The notes below the pieces were generated by a model. That model was not told the DNA's origin. It did not search any database and was given only the letters and a program-made list of their open reading frames with translations. Below, piece after piece: positions 16,371-25,324 of a stretch of 39,090 bases of DNA (the first letter of the stretch is position 1; each line of letters opens with the position of its first letter). The position numbers were made by a program, and so were the translations under genes. Origin of the DNA: Clostridia bacterium (GTDB lineage: Bacteria; Bacillota; Clostridia; UBA1212; UBA1255); assembly GCA_017508875.1 (NCBI GenBank), contig JAFWQX010000025.1:1-39090 (forward strand), in the 5' to 3' direction.

Positions 16371-17057
16371 TTATTTCGAACCGAAACCCATCTTCTTTGT
16401 AAGATCGCCGAAGCTTTTATCGTACTGGGCCTGCGTTATCGCGCCGCTTTTCAGGAAAGTGTCGAGCAGCTCTTTTTGCTTATAATAAAGCCGGGCTTTT
16501 TTCGCATCATTTTCATACATAAGTTCGCTCCACGCCTCTTTTGTTATAGCGCTGACGTGTCCTATACGCTTTTCGCCCAGCGCCGGTACGTCGACGTCCT
16601 GAGTAGTCCATTGATAAATAAATCCGCACTTTTCCTGGACCCGTTTCGAACGGTCGTTGCCATCGTAATAACCCGCCCAGACCTTGCTCATACCGAGATC
16701 TTCAAAAGCATGGCGTAGCATTTCGTTGGCCGCTTCCGGCATGATCCCGCGCCCCCAGAACGGTTTTCCGAGCCAGTATCCGAGTTCGCACTCGTCATCT
16801 TTATCAGTGAGATCAGTATATCCTTTCAGATGCAGGCCTACGGAGCCTATCGGTTCATTCTCGCCTTTAAAACAGACCGCGTACGTTTCCGGGCGGGACA
16901 ATATAGTTCTTATGACGTCAATGCTTTCGCTTACGCTTACGTGAGGCTTCCACCCTGCGTTCAGGCCAACGTCCGGTTCTTTCGCGTATTTAAAAAGTTC
17001 TTTCGCGTCGCTTTCATTCCACGGCCTCAGTTCGAGTCTGCGCGTCGTCAATATCAT
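16371..17057 (-). CDS. RimJ/RimL-type GNAT acetyltransferase with SHOCT-like tail
   Basis: The 228-residue protein opens LTTRRLELRPWNESDA and has LGYWLGKPFWGRGIMPEA with the acetyl-CoA loop, as in Acetyltransf_3 proteins related to ribosomal-protein acetyltransferases. After about residue 170 comes an extra short domain, KELLDTFLKSGAITQAQYD, resembling SHOCT-type oligomerisation tails. The ATG follows GGGAGG by 9 nt. It lies 31 bp after tmcAL on the same strand. The target is unknown; antibiotic, protein or small-molecule acetylation are all possible. Confidence 0.85.
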   Translation of the reverse strand: MILTTRRLELRPWNESDAKELFKYAKEPDVGLNAGWKPHVSVSESIDVIRTILSRPETYAVCFKGENEPIGSVGLHLKGYTDLTDKDDECELGYWLGKPFWGRGIMPEAANEMLRHAFEDLGMSKVWAGYYDGNDRSKRVQEKCGFIYQWTTQDVDVPALGEKRIGHVSAITKEAWSELMYENDAKKARLYYKQKELLDTFLKSGAITQAQYDKSFGDLTKKMGFGSK

Positions 17058-17088
17058 TTCGTTCTTCCTCCCGTGCCTTCGAGGCCTT

Positions 17089-18393
17089 TTATACGATCCT
17101 CAGAAACTGTTCTGTAAGGTCCCTGTCCGCAGCTGAGCGGCGTTCGTCCGATAGCACGGAACCGTATACTGCCTGCGCGGTGATGTCCGCCAGGAGCATT
17201 TTTCTTCCGATCTCAGATGCGCTTCCGCATTTTTCAGCGATATTCTTGCTTAAATAGTCGTAGGGCGCCGTTACGGGCACCGCTTTCCCGCGGCATCTGG
17301 AGGCCAGTTCAGAAAGAATCCCGAAACTGACGTTTCCGCCCGCTTCTTCGCTTTCCGCCGCATCTCCTTTTTCGCGATCTGTAGAATTTTTCGACGAGAC
17401 TCCGAGCACACGGACGTACGGAATGGAGCCTTTGAAATAAAGAAGCTCTTTTTCTCCGGAATCAGGCATATCCGCTTTTTTGCCTTCCGCAAGCGCACGA
17501 ACCATCAGGCGGGATATCCGCGAAGACGTATACCTCGAAGAAGTACACGCCGAAACGATATTGTCCCAAGAATTATGACGCATCACGGCGTTATACAATA
17601 ATTGACCCACTCCTCCGCCGCCGAAGGGCAGAGACGCGATACGTTCAGGAGAAATCGTACGTATTTTAACGCAAAGCGCTGCGGAAAAAGCATCTGCCGT
17701 GATGAACCGTTCCTCCGAGCGCCAGCGGGCAAGTATTTCAAGCGTGCTTTCGGGTACGAACGGCCTCACAAGCCCCTGCCAGTTCTCATCTAAGAGCATG
17801 CTGCGGATCTGCGAGGCGCTGGCAAAGCCTCCGTCAGTCTCTTTTGATCCGTGGCCCGCGCCTGCCCTTTTGATCATTAAGAACTGCGGACTGTATCCGG
17901 CGGCCCCGGCGGCGGCAATATATTCGCATGCCAGTATGTCGTTCGGTTTAAGCCTTTTTTCACCTATCGCAGTTCCTGCCGAAGAAGCGTATGAACTTCC
18001 CGCCCGGATCCCTGAAACGAGCTCCTTCCCGTACTCTTCTGAAACGCGTCTTTTTGCAAACTCCCGCACGCTGTCCTCGTCCGATTCTATGCCGAACGAC
18101 AGCACGTCCGCCCCTATCGCCATGCAGGCCGTTATACCTCCGAGCGCAAAAAACTGTGCAGACGACACGGCGTACCAGAAAGGCAGTTCGATAACTGCAT
18201 CGGCGCCCGCCCTCAGAGCCATTTCGGCTCTCGCCCACTTATCGCATACAGCGGGCTTTCCGCGCTGTGTAAAGCTTCCGCTCATAATGCAGACAACGCC
18301 GTCGCATCCGGTGCGGCGGCGTGTTTCTTCTATAAGATATTTGTGCCCGTTATGAAACGGATCAAATTCGCTGATGACAGCAGCTATCTTCAT
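17089..18393 (-). CDS. tmcAL: tRNA(Met) cytidine acetate ligase (YlbM type)
   Basis: TmcAL activates acetate with ATP and places it on the wobble cytidine of elongator tRNA-Met, giving N4-acetylcytidine, the route used in Bacillota. The 434 residues start with the nucleotidyltransferase motif: AAVISEFDPFHNGH with H14-N-G-H17. Then come SGSFTQRGKPA, KWARAEMALRAGADAVIELP and FGIESD, all characteristic. The C-terminal part holds the expected helical region. Length is slightly above the usual 400, owing to insertions near residue 355. It follows rnj by 41 bp, so it is linked to RNA metabolism by position as well. Confidence 0.93.
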   Translation of the reverse strand: MKIAAVISEFDPFHNGHKYLIEETRRRTGCDGVVCIMSGSFTQRGKPAVCDKWARAEMALRAGADAVIELPFWYAVSSAQFFALGGITACMAIGADVLSFGIESDEDSVREFAKRRVSEEYGKELVSGIRAGSSYASSAGTAIGEKRLKPNDILACEYIAAAGAAGYSPQFLMIKRAGAGHGSKETDGGFASASQIRSMLLDENWQGLVRPFVPESTLEILARWRSEERFITADAFSAALCVKIRTISPERIASLPFGGGGVGQLLYNAVMRHNSWDNIVSACTSSRYTSSRISRLMVRALAEGKKADMPDSGEKELLYFKGSIPYVRVLGVSSKNSTDREKGDAAESEEAGGNVSFGILSELASRCRGKAVPVTAPYDYLSKNIAEKCGSASEIGRKMLLADITAQAVYGSVLSDERRSAADRDLTEQFLRIV

Positions 18394-18434
18394 AACAACT
18401 CCGGAGATCCGACTTCTTCAGTAATTGATCCTGC

Positions 18435-20177
18435 TCACTGAAAAAGAGTATTATCCTCTGAACCTTCTTCCCGTGCGGTTTCGTGCTGATCGTCTTCACC
18501 CAGCGCTACGTCCATAATAAGCGGAAGTATCATCGGATTACGCTTTGTTTGTTCATATACGTACTCGTGAATAGCGTCGCGGATAAGTGTTTTCTTGTAT
18601 ACCCAGTCTTTTCTGCCGCCGTATATGTCGCTTCGTGCGAGCGCCTCTTTGGTGGTCTCGCGTATATGCTCTATTATGTCTTCCGATTCGCGCATATATA
18701 CGAATCCGCGTGAAATGACGTCCGGTCCCGCGAGCAGCGCCCCGGTCCTCGAATCCACCGTCATGACTACGGCGATCAGTCCGTCCTCCGCAAGATGGCG
18801 TCTGTCTCTTAAAACGATGCTTCCGACGTCTCCCACTCCGAGGCCGTCGACCAGAATGTTCCCCGCCTGAACCATTTCATCGCAGCGCACCGTGTCGCCA
18901 TCAAATTCGAGCACGCGCCCGTTTTCGAGGATGAAGCAGTTTTCTTCAGGAATACCGAGCTCGACAGCTATGTCTTTATGCCGCATAAGCTGCCTGTACT
19001 CGCCATGTACCGGGCAGAAATATTTGGGTTTCAGGATAGTCTGGATCAGTTTGAGTTCCTCTTCGCATGCATGGCCGGAAACGTGAACCTCCGCGAGGGA
19101 TTTATGGATAACTTTCGCGCCGCGCTTGCAAAGTTCATCGATCATACGGGCGATCGGTTTTTCATTGCCCGGAATGGGGCTGGCGGAAATGATGACCGTG
19201 TCACCGGGAATAATATCGATCTGTCTGTGTGTCGCCACCGCCATTCTCGTAAGCGCGGACATAGGCTCGCCCTGGCTTCCGGTCGTGATGATGACAAGTT
19301 CCTCGGGCGGATATTTGTCCATATCTTCGAGCTCGATGAGAGCGTCTGTGTCAAGTATGTACCCCTTATCTATTGCGACGTCGATAACGTTTACCATGCT
19401 GCGGCCGCAGATAACACATTTGCGCCCGAACTTGACCGCGGTATTGATGATCTGCTGGACCCTTGACACATTCGAAGAGAACGTCGCCACTATGATCCTG
19501 CCTTTCGTCGCCGCGAATATATCTTCAAATGTCCGTCCGACTATACGCTCGGACATCGTAAAGCCTTTATGTTCCGCGTTGGTGCTGTCCGACATGAGCA
19601 GCAGCACGCCTCTCTCTCCGAGTTCCGCCATACGCATAAGGTCAATGGGCTGTCCGTTTATGGGCGTGTAGTCTACTTTAAAGTCACCCGTATGCATAAC
19701 GATACCGCACGGCGTTATGATGGCGAGCGCTGCGGCGTCAACGATGCTGTGGTTCGTTCTTATAAATTCTATGCAGAAATCGCCTTTAATGACCATCTCT
19801 CCGTAGTGCATCTCGATCATCTCGATGCCTTTATTATTCATTCCCTCTTCTTCGAGCTTCTTTTCGACCAGCCCGAGCGTAAAGCGCGTACCGTAGATCG
19901 GGACGTTGATATTCTTATAGAGGAAAGGGATCGCTCCGATATGGTCTTCATGGCCGTGGGTAAGGAACAGCGCCCTTACTTTCGCCTTATTTTCGATCAG
20001 ATACGTCATATCCGGTATAACAGAGTCAACACCCGGCATGTCGGCATCCGGGAAAGCGATGCCGCAGTCGACGATTATAATATCTTTATCTGTTTCAAAT
20101 ACGGTTAAATTCTTTCCGATTTCACGAATTCCGCCTAAAGGTATAATTCTCAGTTTTTTACTCACATTATTTATCAT
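18435..20177 (-). CDS. rnj: ribonuclease J
   Basis: RNase J is a 5'-3' exonuclease and endonuclease central to mRNA turnover and rRNA maturation in Bacillota. The 580 residues show the metallo-beta-lactamase motif HGHEDH (74-79), TGDFKVD and MSDSTNAE, the beta-CASP part with TFSSNVSRVQQI and TGSQGEPMSAL, the late HVSGHA motif and the C-terminal dimerisation domain. ATG is preceded by GGAGG at 9 nt. Only one copy is visible, so J1 or J2 cannot be distinguished. It heads the unit rnj-tmcAL and probably the acetyltransferase genes that follow. Confidence 0.95.
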   Translation of the reverse strand: MINNVSKKLRIIPLGGIREIGKNLTVFETDKDIIIVDCGIAFPDADMPGVDSVIPDMTYLIENKAKVRALFLTHGHEDHIGAIPFLYKNINVPIYGTRFTLGLVEKKLEEEGMNNKGIEMIEMHYGEMVIKGDFCIEFIRTNHSIVDAAALAIITPCGIVMHTGDFKVDYTPINGQPIDLMRMAELGERGVLLLMSDSTNAEHKGFTMSERIVGRTFEDIFAATKGRIIVATFSSNVSRVQQIINTAVKFGRKCVICGRSMVNVIDVAIDKGYILDTDALIELEDMDKYPPEELVIITTGSQGEPMSALTRMAVATHRQIDIIPGDTVIISASPIPGNEKPIARMIDELCKRGAKVIHKSLAEVHVSGHACEEELKLIQTILKPKYFCPVHGEYRQLMRHKDIAVELGIPEENCFILENGRVLEFDGDTVRCDEMVQAGNILVDGLGVGDVGSIVLRDRRHLAEDGLIAVVMTVDSRTGALLAGPDVISRGFVYMRESEDIIEHIRETTKEALARSDIYGGRKDWVYKKTLIRDAIHEYVYEQTKRNPMILPLIMDVALGEDDQHETAREEGSEDNTLFQ

Positions 20178-20260
20178 ATAAAAAGTCCTCCGTGACTCAT
20201 TGTTTCGCTGAATACCGGCGAGCCGGCGAATATTCGTCCGCCCGTCTTCCTGTATCTGTT

Positions 20261-20289
20261 ATTATAGCATAAAAGGTACGGGATTTGAA
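20261..20289 (-). promoter_or_regulatory. promoter of rnj
   Basis: On the minus strand a consensus TATAAT (20261-20266) with an extended TGC before it is 17 bp from TTCAAA (20284-20289), a 4 of 6 match to the -35. A leader of about 75 nt follows, with an inverted CCGGC/GCCGG segment near 20217-20228. Confidence 0.65.
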
Positions 20290-20314
20290 TAGCTTTTTTA
20301 AAAAAAATTTCTTG

Positions 20315-20343
20315 TTGCATTTTGTTTTTTCAAGGAGTATAAT
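20315..20343 (+). promoter_or_regulatory. promoter of the tRNA-Gln gene
   Basis: TTGCAT (20315-20320) and TATAAT (20338-20343) are 17 bp apart, with a run of A and T just upstream. Transcription would begin about 27 nt before the mature tRNA. Confidence 0.75.
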
Positions 20344-20376
20344 ACGGCTTGCCGGTTTTGAAAGCCGGTGTCAGAT

Positions 20377-20447
20377 TGCGGAATTGTGTAATGGCAGCAC
20401 GAATGACTCTGACTCATTTTGTCTGGGTTCGAATCCTAGTTCCGCAG
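20377..20447 (+). tRNA. tRNA-Gln (anticodon CTG)
   Basis: The acceptor arms TGCGGAA (20377-20383) and TTCCGCA (20440-20446) pair fully. The anticodon stem AATGA/TCATT encloses a 7-nt loop CTCTGAC giving anticodon CTG, which reads CAG. The T arm holds GGTTCGAATCC and the D arm has the TAATGGCA loop. CCA is not encoded. It has its own promoter and terminator and is thus a single-gene unit. Confidence 0.93.
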
Positions 20448-20450
20448 CTT

Positions 20451-20487
20451 AAAAACCCCCGTCTGTTAAGGCGGGGGTCATTTTTTT
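20451..20487. terminator. bidirectional rho-independent terminator
   Basis: A stem of CCCCCG (20456-20461) with CGGGGG (20472-20477) is flanked by seven T (20481-20487) on the right and five A (20451-20455) on the left. It therefore ends the tRNA on the plus strand and the SGNH hydrolase unit on the minus strand. Confidence 0.85.
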
Positions 20488-20549
20488 CTGTTCAGTTCAA
20501 GTTCAGGTTTTGATTCAGGCTATTTACGCGGAAAAAAGTGCGGCGCCGG

Positions 20550-21110
20550 TCAACGTTGATTGCCCCCGCCCGCTTTTCTGATCGATGCGGCGACAAGGTC
20601 CGCGCAGAGTTCGATACCGTCCGGAGTGAGGTGAATGAGATCGTCGCAGATATAGCGGTCAATGTCTTTCGAAGCTGCGGCGTTAAGGTCGTTTATTGTC
20701 ACGCCCATCGGTCTGAGCGCTTCCACTGCGAGCTCATTGTACCTGCGGATCACTTTATTGTCGTTGTACTGATTTTCCGTCCTGACCGGAGTAGTTGTCG
20801 CAAATATCACGTTCGGAGTGATCTTAAGCAGATGCCCCGCGATACGCTTGATATTGAACACGTACTGATCTTCCGGCGTAAATGAACCGTCTCCGAATAG
20901 GTCGCAAAGATCCCAGTGACCGTTGTTCCAATGGATCACGTCGCTTCCTTCTATAAAGCTTTTGTAATCGAACAGACTGCGCAGCGTGTACTGTGCAAAG
21001 CGGCCGTTATCGTCATAGCGAAATACCGTGTATTCGTCTTTCAATAGTTCTGTTACGCGCCCCTCGTAATTTAAGCGGATCGAGTCTCCGAGAAGAGTAA
21101 CTTTTTTCAT
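20550..21110 (-). CDS. SGNH/GDSL-family hydrolase
   Basis: The 186-residue cytoplasmic protein has the family blocks: GDSIR (8-12) with the nucleophile serine, HWNNGHWD with the block III Asn, and DDLIHLTPDG with the block V Asp and His. Such enzymes are esterases or lipases of broad range. I chose the ATG at 21110 because AAAGGAA lies just ahead of it; an upstream in-frame Met would add ten residues with no ribosome site. It is third in the glpK unit, after an alpha/beta hydrolase, which suggests removal of acyl groups from glycerides or similar esters. Confidence 0.85.
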   Translation of the reverse strand: MKKVTLLGDSIRLNYEGRVTELLKDEYTVFRYDDNGRFAQYTLRSLFDYKSFIEGSDVIHWNNGHWDLCDLFGDGSFTPEDQYVFNIKRIAGHLLKITPNVIFATTTPVRTENQYNDNKVIRRYNELAVEALRPMGVTINDLNAAASKDIDRYICDDLIHLTPDGIELCADLVAASIRKAGGGNQR

Positions 21111-21175
21111 AATTGCTGTTCCTTTCTGTTTTCTGAGCATTTGGTGTTAGTGTATTTGTAATTATATGTTCACGA

Positions 21176-21203
21176 CTTATTTGTTCATGTCTTATTTGTT
21201 CAT
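21176..21203. repeat. 15-bp tandem duplication at the stop codon of the hydrolase gene
   Basis: CTTATTTGTTCAT occurs at 21176-21188 and again at 21191-21203, a period of 15 bp. The copy on the right encodes the last residues and stop of the alpha/beta hydrolase (MNK then TAA); the left copy repeats them after the stop in the same frame. It is probably a replication-slippage event. Confidence 0.8.
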
Positions 21204-22112
21204 AAATTCGAGAATGTCGTTTATTACTTCTTCGCGGCTCGTATCGTTGAGGATCTCGTGCCGCACTCCGGGATATATTTTAAGTTCGACGTTCGCGCCG
21301 TTCTTTTTAAACAGTTCGGCAACTTTCGCCGGACCTTCACCGTAATTGCCCACCGGATCCTGCTCGCCCGAGACAATAAGAATAGGCATCGTTTTGCTGG
21401 TGGCGGCAATAAGTTTTTTGCTGTTCACGTTGCCCACCAGTTTGACGAGGTCGCCCAGAGCGCTCGCGGAAAAAGGAAAACCGCAATATTTGTCCGCAAG
21501 ATATTTCACACGTGTGCTCTTAAGCGTTGAAAGCCAGCTGAATTCATCTGCGTCAGGCTCCTCCTTAAAGCGGTCGTTGTAGCCTTTGAACATTATTTTT
21601 TCGAGGAACGGAGACGTACGGTCGGCGCCTTTGAACGTGCTGATACTTCTGGCCAAAGCGTATCCCGGTCCGGCGGCAGGATTCGGGCCCCCCGTTCCCA
21701 TAATTATCAGCTTATCCGGTTTCGTATTGGAAACGGCGCTGTGTCTGACTATGAACGAGCCCATGCTGTGCCCTAAAAGCACGTACGGGTAGCTTATGCC
21801 GTATTTCTGAACTACCGCTCTTAAGAAGACCTCCACGTCTTTAACGAGCAGCTTCCAGCCGTCTTTTTTCGCTATAAATCCAAGTTCATTATCGTTTCTG
21901 GCGGTAAAGCCGTGGCCGAGATTATCGAAACCGAAAACCAGCCACCCGTCTTCACAGCATTTCTGCATAAATTCTTCGTAGCGTCCTATATGCTCCGCCA
22001 TTCCGTGCACGACGTGCATAAGTCCTTTCGGCCTAACGTCAGGCTCGAAAATAACGCCCTTCAGTTCATGAAAGCCGTCCGAAGACAGCACTGATAATTC
22101 GTTCCTCTGCAT
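21192..22112 (-). CDS. alpha/beta hydrolase, monoacylglycerol lipase-like
   Basis: The 306-residue protein has HGMAEHIGRYEEF near the N-terminus, nucleophile elbow GHSMGSF, acid in SGEQDPVGNYGEG and His in PGVRHEIL, the layout of serine-aminopeptidase-like (Hydrolase_4) lipases such as monoacylglycerol lipases and lysophospholipases. No signal peptide is seen, so it acts in the cytoplasm. ATG follows GGAGGG. It lies 28 bp after glpK, so glycerol released from a glyceride would be phosphorylated by the product of its neighbour. The exact substrate is inferred. Confidence 0.88.
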   Translation of the reverse strand: MQRNELSVLSSDGFHELKGVIFEPDVRPKGLMHVVHGMAEHIGRYEEFMQKCCEDGWLVFGFDNLGHGFTARNDNELGFIAKKDGWKLLVKDVEVFLRAVVQKYGISYPYVLLGHSMGSFIVRHSAVSNTKPDKLIIMGTGGPNPAAGPGYALARSISTFKGADRTSPFLEKIMFKGYNDRFKEEPDADEFSWLSTLKSTRVKYLADKYCGFPFSASALGDLVKLVGNVNSKKLIAATSKTMPILIVSGEQDPVGNYGEGPAKVAELFKKNGANVELKIYPGVRHEILNDTSREEVINDILEFMNK

Positions 22113-22140
22113 GCTGATACCCTCCGTTCATATCGCGCCT

Positions 22141-23625
22141 TCAATACGCTCTGCACGCTTTTATAGCTCTCTGCCAGCCGTCAAGTTTTGCGGCTCTTTC
22201 TTTTTCATCCATTTCCGGGAAGAACGCCCTTTTAGCGCTGACGATCGATTTGATCTCATCTCTGTCCTTAAATATTATCGCAGTCAGTCCGGCAAGGTAC
22301 GCCGCTCCGGCCGCGGTTGCCTCTTTCATTTCCGCCCTTATCACTTCGATGTCCGAAATATCCGCCTGGAATTGCATGAGGAAATCATTTGCCGACGCTC
22401 CTCCGTCCACTTTCAGCGAAGTAGGTCTGCTTCCGGCATCACCGGCAGCCGATCTTATTACGTCGTTCGTCTGGTATGCTATCGACTCGAGCGCGGCTCT
22501 TATTATGTGAGAGCGCCTCGTGCCTCCGGTAATTCCGACGATCGTGCCCAGCGCGTCCATGTCCCAGTACGGCGCTCCGAGTCCGCTGAAAGCAGGTACC
22601 ATGTATACGCCGCCGGTGTCTTTAAGTTTTCTCGCAAAATATTCGGTGTCGTGCGCTTCGTCGATAAGGCGCATACTGTCGCGCAGCCATTTGATCACCG
22701 CACCTCCGACGAACACGCTGCCTTCGAGAGCGTAAGAAGGAGCCTCGCCGGAAAGAGTTGACGCCGCTGTCGTGATGAGGCCGTGCTGCGAGCGGACAAT
22801 ATTGCTCCCCGTATTTACTAACAGGAAGCAGCCGGTACCGTACGTATTTTTCATCTCGCCAGGGTCAAAACAGCATTGACCGAACAGCGCCGACTGCTGG
22901 TCGCCCGCGACTCCGCAAACGGGAAGCGCAGTACCCATAAGGCTTATCTCGCCGAAAAGCGAGCCGCTCGGACGGATGTCCGGGAGCATTGAGCGCGGAA
23001 CGCTAAGCATTTTGAGCAATTCATCGTCCCAGCCGCAGGCGGCCAGATCATAGAGCATCGTCCGCGAGGCGTTCGTATTATCTGTCAGGTGGATGCGGCC
23101 GCCCGAAAGTTTCCACATGAGCCAAGTGTCGACCGTCCCGAACAGCAGCTCCCCCGCTTCCGCTTTTTCGCGTGCGCCGGGAACGTTGTCGAGGATCCAT
23201 TTGATTTTTGTCCCGCTGAAGTAGGCGTCCGTTTTAAGGCCTGTCTTCCGTGCGATCATTTCGTCAAATCCCGCGTCGGACAATTCCTGGCATATCGCCG
23301 CGGTGCGGCGGCACTGCCATACGATAGCGTTGTAAACGGGGCGTCCTGTTGCTTTTTCCCAGACGATCGTGGTCTCGCGCTGATTCGTGATACCGACAGC
23401 CGCGATCTCATCCGGCGAAATTCCGCTTCGGGCAACGCATTCCGTCATCGACGCGTACTGGCTCGCGTATATTTCAAGCGGATCCTGCTCGACCCATCCG
23501 GGTTTCGGAAAAATCTGCGGGATCTCGTTCTGTGCGACGGCAATTATGTTCATTTTTCCGTCAAATAAAATGCTTCTTGCACTTGTAGTGCCCTCGTCGA
23601 GCGCGAGGATATACTTTTTCTCCAT
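22141..23625 (-). CDS. glpK: glycerol kinase
   Basis: Glycerol kinase makes sn-glycerol 3-phosphate from glycerol and ATP. The 494 residues, from the ATG at 23625 preceded by AGGAACG, show the FGGY-family pattern: LALDEGTTSARS (7-18), PGWVEQDP (42-49), GITNQRETT (78-86), later TYGTGCFLL, LEGSVFVGGA and VDGGASANDF with the ATP site. Length is normal. It leads a unit with two esterase-like hydrolases. No glpF facilitator, glpD/glpO or glpP antiterminator gene is near, and the leader holds no obvious antitermination hairpin. Confidence 0.95.
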   Translation of the reverse strand: MEKKYILALDEGTTSARSILFDGKMNIIAVAQNEIPQIFPKPGWVEQDPLEIYASQYASMTECVARSGISPDEIAAVGITNQRETTIVWEKATGRPVYNAIVWQCRRTAAICQELSDAGFDEMIARKTGLKTDAYFSGTKIKWILDNVPGAREKAEAGELLFGTVDTWLMWKLSGGRIHLTDNTNASRTMLYDLAACGWDDELLKMLSVPRSMLPDIRPSGSLFGEISLMGTALPVCGVAGDQQSALFGQCCFDPGEMKNTYGTGCFLLVNTGSNIVRSQHGLITTAASTLSGEAPSYALEGSVFVGGAVIKWLRDSMRLIDEAHDTEYFARKLKDTGGVYMVPAFSGLGAPYWDMDALGTIVGITGGTRRSHIIRAALESIAYQTNDVIRSAAGDAGSRPTSLKVDGGASANDFLMQFQADISDIEVIRAEMKEATAAGAAYLAGLTAIIFKDRDEIKSIVSAKRAFFPEMDEKERAAKLDGWQRAIKACRAY

Positions 23626-23712
23626 TTTAATTTCGTTCCTGTCAAATTCAAATAATATTACCGGCGGGCAGACCAACTGCAGTTTTTTAATCAGCTCCGC
23701 GTTTGCAGTTCA

Positions 23713-23742
23713 ATTATACAACCGTAAACGGAGTTTTGTAAA
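23713..23742 (-). promoter_or_regulatory. promoter of the glpK unit
   Basis: On the minus strand TTTACA (23737-23742) and TATAAT (23713-23718) are 18 bp apart. GTAAAC occurs twice on the plus strand (about 23724 and 23738), once in the spacer and once over the -35, and could be a regulator site. I see no good CcpA site. Confidence 0.7.
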
Positions 23743-23796
23743 CATCGATCTTAAAAGTTGCATGTATGTGGCTGTATGTAGCAGCGAGCTTTAAAT

Positions 23797-23825
23797 TTGA
23801 CAGATTTCCGGACAAATAGTATAAT
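23797..23825 (+). promoter_or_regulatory. perfect consensus sigma-A promoter
   Basis: TTGACA (23797-23802) and TATAAT (23820-23825), both exact consensus, are separated by 17 bp. A short leader and GGAGG (23846-23850) follow. The secreted protein downstream is therefore likely to be strongly expressed. It is divergent from the glpK promoter. Confidence 0.9.
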
Positions 23826-23858
23826 TTTATCATTCTATAACTGCCGGAGGTTTAACCG

Positions 23859-25256
23859 ATGAAAAAACTGCTTTCTATTACACTTATCGCAATGCTGCTA
23901 TTCTCGATTTTCACCGTGGTTTCAGGTGCTGAAGTTCTCGAAATAGAAGACTTTATTGCCGAAGGAAACACTGCCCTGGTAATGTGGGACAGCGTCAGAA
24001 CTGACGATACGATCCTCGGTATAGACGGACACCCTTTGGACTACCTTTCGGCGCATAACGATACTCTTTCCGGTCCCGCCGAATCGGTCGGAGTTGCAGG
24101 CTGGGTCGCTTCTTCACAGGATATAAAAGCGTTCGGATATATGATCGACGACGGCGATCCCGTTCTCAGCGAAGAGTATAAGTCCTTTACCGGCGATGAC
24201 GTTATGGCGGCAGCGAATAATTTCGGCTGCGAATTTGCTTCAAGATATCATCTTATCGTAAGTACAGAAGGCCTTAAAGGAATCCACAAATTCACCTTCC
24301 TCTGCCAGACCGCAGACGGAAGCATTTTTATTATGAGCACGGTGCAGGGCGACGTTGTAGGATTTGATTACAGCGCCGACGGACCCGTCGCCACACCGGA
24401 GCCCACCAAAGAACCTGAAGAGGGAGATAAAGCGTATGAACCCGGGCCCATATTCCGCTTCGATGCTGAGGATAAATATGTTGAAGGCGGCCTCTTCGGA
24501 ACATCAAATAATATCGACTCTATTGAATTTGACGCAGAGAAGAAGTGTTTCGTGATCCATATGGAAAACATCGGCGATCCCTGGGCCGTCATGCAGTTCA
24601 CGCTGGCCTCCATGGAAGACGAAAGCTATATCGTTGACGCCGACACTTATAAATATATGCAGATAGGTTTCAGACTCAGCAATCCCGCGGCCGGTTTGAC
24701 CGGTCAGATCTATTACCAGACGGATGAGAATCCCGGCTTTTCCGAGCCGCAGGCGGTTTCCCTGAATTATAAAGACACGGACGAGCTTCAGTACGTTAAC
24801 GCTAATTTGGGCAGAAAAAAGACCTGGACGGGAATGATGATAGATACGCGTTTAGACCCGCTCGGAGAGTGCAAAGGAGTCGCAGATTTCGAAGTATATT
24901 ACGTAGCTTTCTTTGAAAACGAAAAGGCCGCTAATGATTTCGGTGATAAATGGCTTGAGAAGGGCGACGAAGTGATACCTACTCCGGCTCCCACCCCAAC
25001 AAAAGCTCCTACTCCGGAGCCTACCGCCACGCCCGAATCGGAAGCCACTTCGATCCCTACTCCCGTCCCCACCGAGGCAGAGCAGGCCACAACGGATAAT
25101 GGCGGAAATACCGAAGCTACCGGCAAAGGCAGCGCGAATACAGGAGATAAAGGCGAAAAGAGCTTCCCGTGGCCGGTTATCGCGATAATCGGAGGCGTAG
25201 TCGTTGTCGCCGCCATAGTCATCGGTATCGTCGTGGGAAAGAAGAAAAAGAAATAA
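23859..25256 (+). CDS. secreted, C-terminally membrane-anchored protein of unknown function
   Basis: The 465-residue protein has a signal peptide (1-24, ending VSGA), a first domain (about 25-165), a short PEPTKEPEEG linker, a second beta-rich domain (about 190-370) rich in aromatic and Asp/Glu residues that resembles carbohydrate-binding-type sandwiches only in general character, a Pro/Thr-rich wall-spanning linker (about 372-410) and a final membrane helix (about 438-458) followed by KKKKK. There is no LPXTG. The plan is that of a surface protein held in the cytoplasmic membrane. I do not recognise the two domains. It has a perfect promoter, so it may be abundant. Confidence 0.75.
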   Translation: MKKLLSITLIAMLLFSIFTVVSGAEVLEIEDFIAEGNTALVMWDSVRTDDTILGIDGHPLDYLSAHNDTLSGPAESVGVAGWVASSQDIKAFGYMIDDGDPVLSEEYKSFTGDDVMAAANNFGCEFASRYHLIVSTEGLKGIHKFTFLCQTADGSIFIMSTVQGDVVGFDYSADGPVATPEPTKEPEEGDKAYEPGPIFRFDAEDKYVEGGLFGTSNNIDSIEFDAEKKCFVIHMENIGDPWAVMQFTLASMEDESYIVDADTYKYMQIGFRLSNPAAGLTGQIYYQTDENPGFSEPQAVSLNYKDTDELQYVNANLGRKKTWTGMMIDTRLDPLGECKGVADFEVYYVAFFENEKAANDFGDKWLEKGDEVIPTPAPTPTKAPTPEPTATPESEATSIPTPVPTEAEQATTDNGGNTEATGKGSANTGDKGEKSFPWPVIAIIGGVVVVAAIVIGIVVGKKKKK

Positions 25257-25324
25257 TTGAAGTTGCTGCCGTATTTGCATAAAAGAACAGTAATATTTTA
25301 AAAAACAAGAAGGAGATAATCAAA

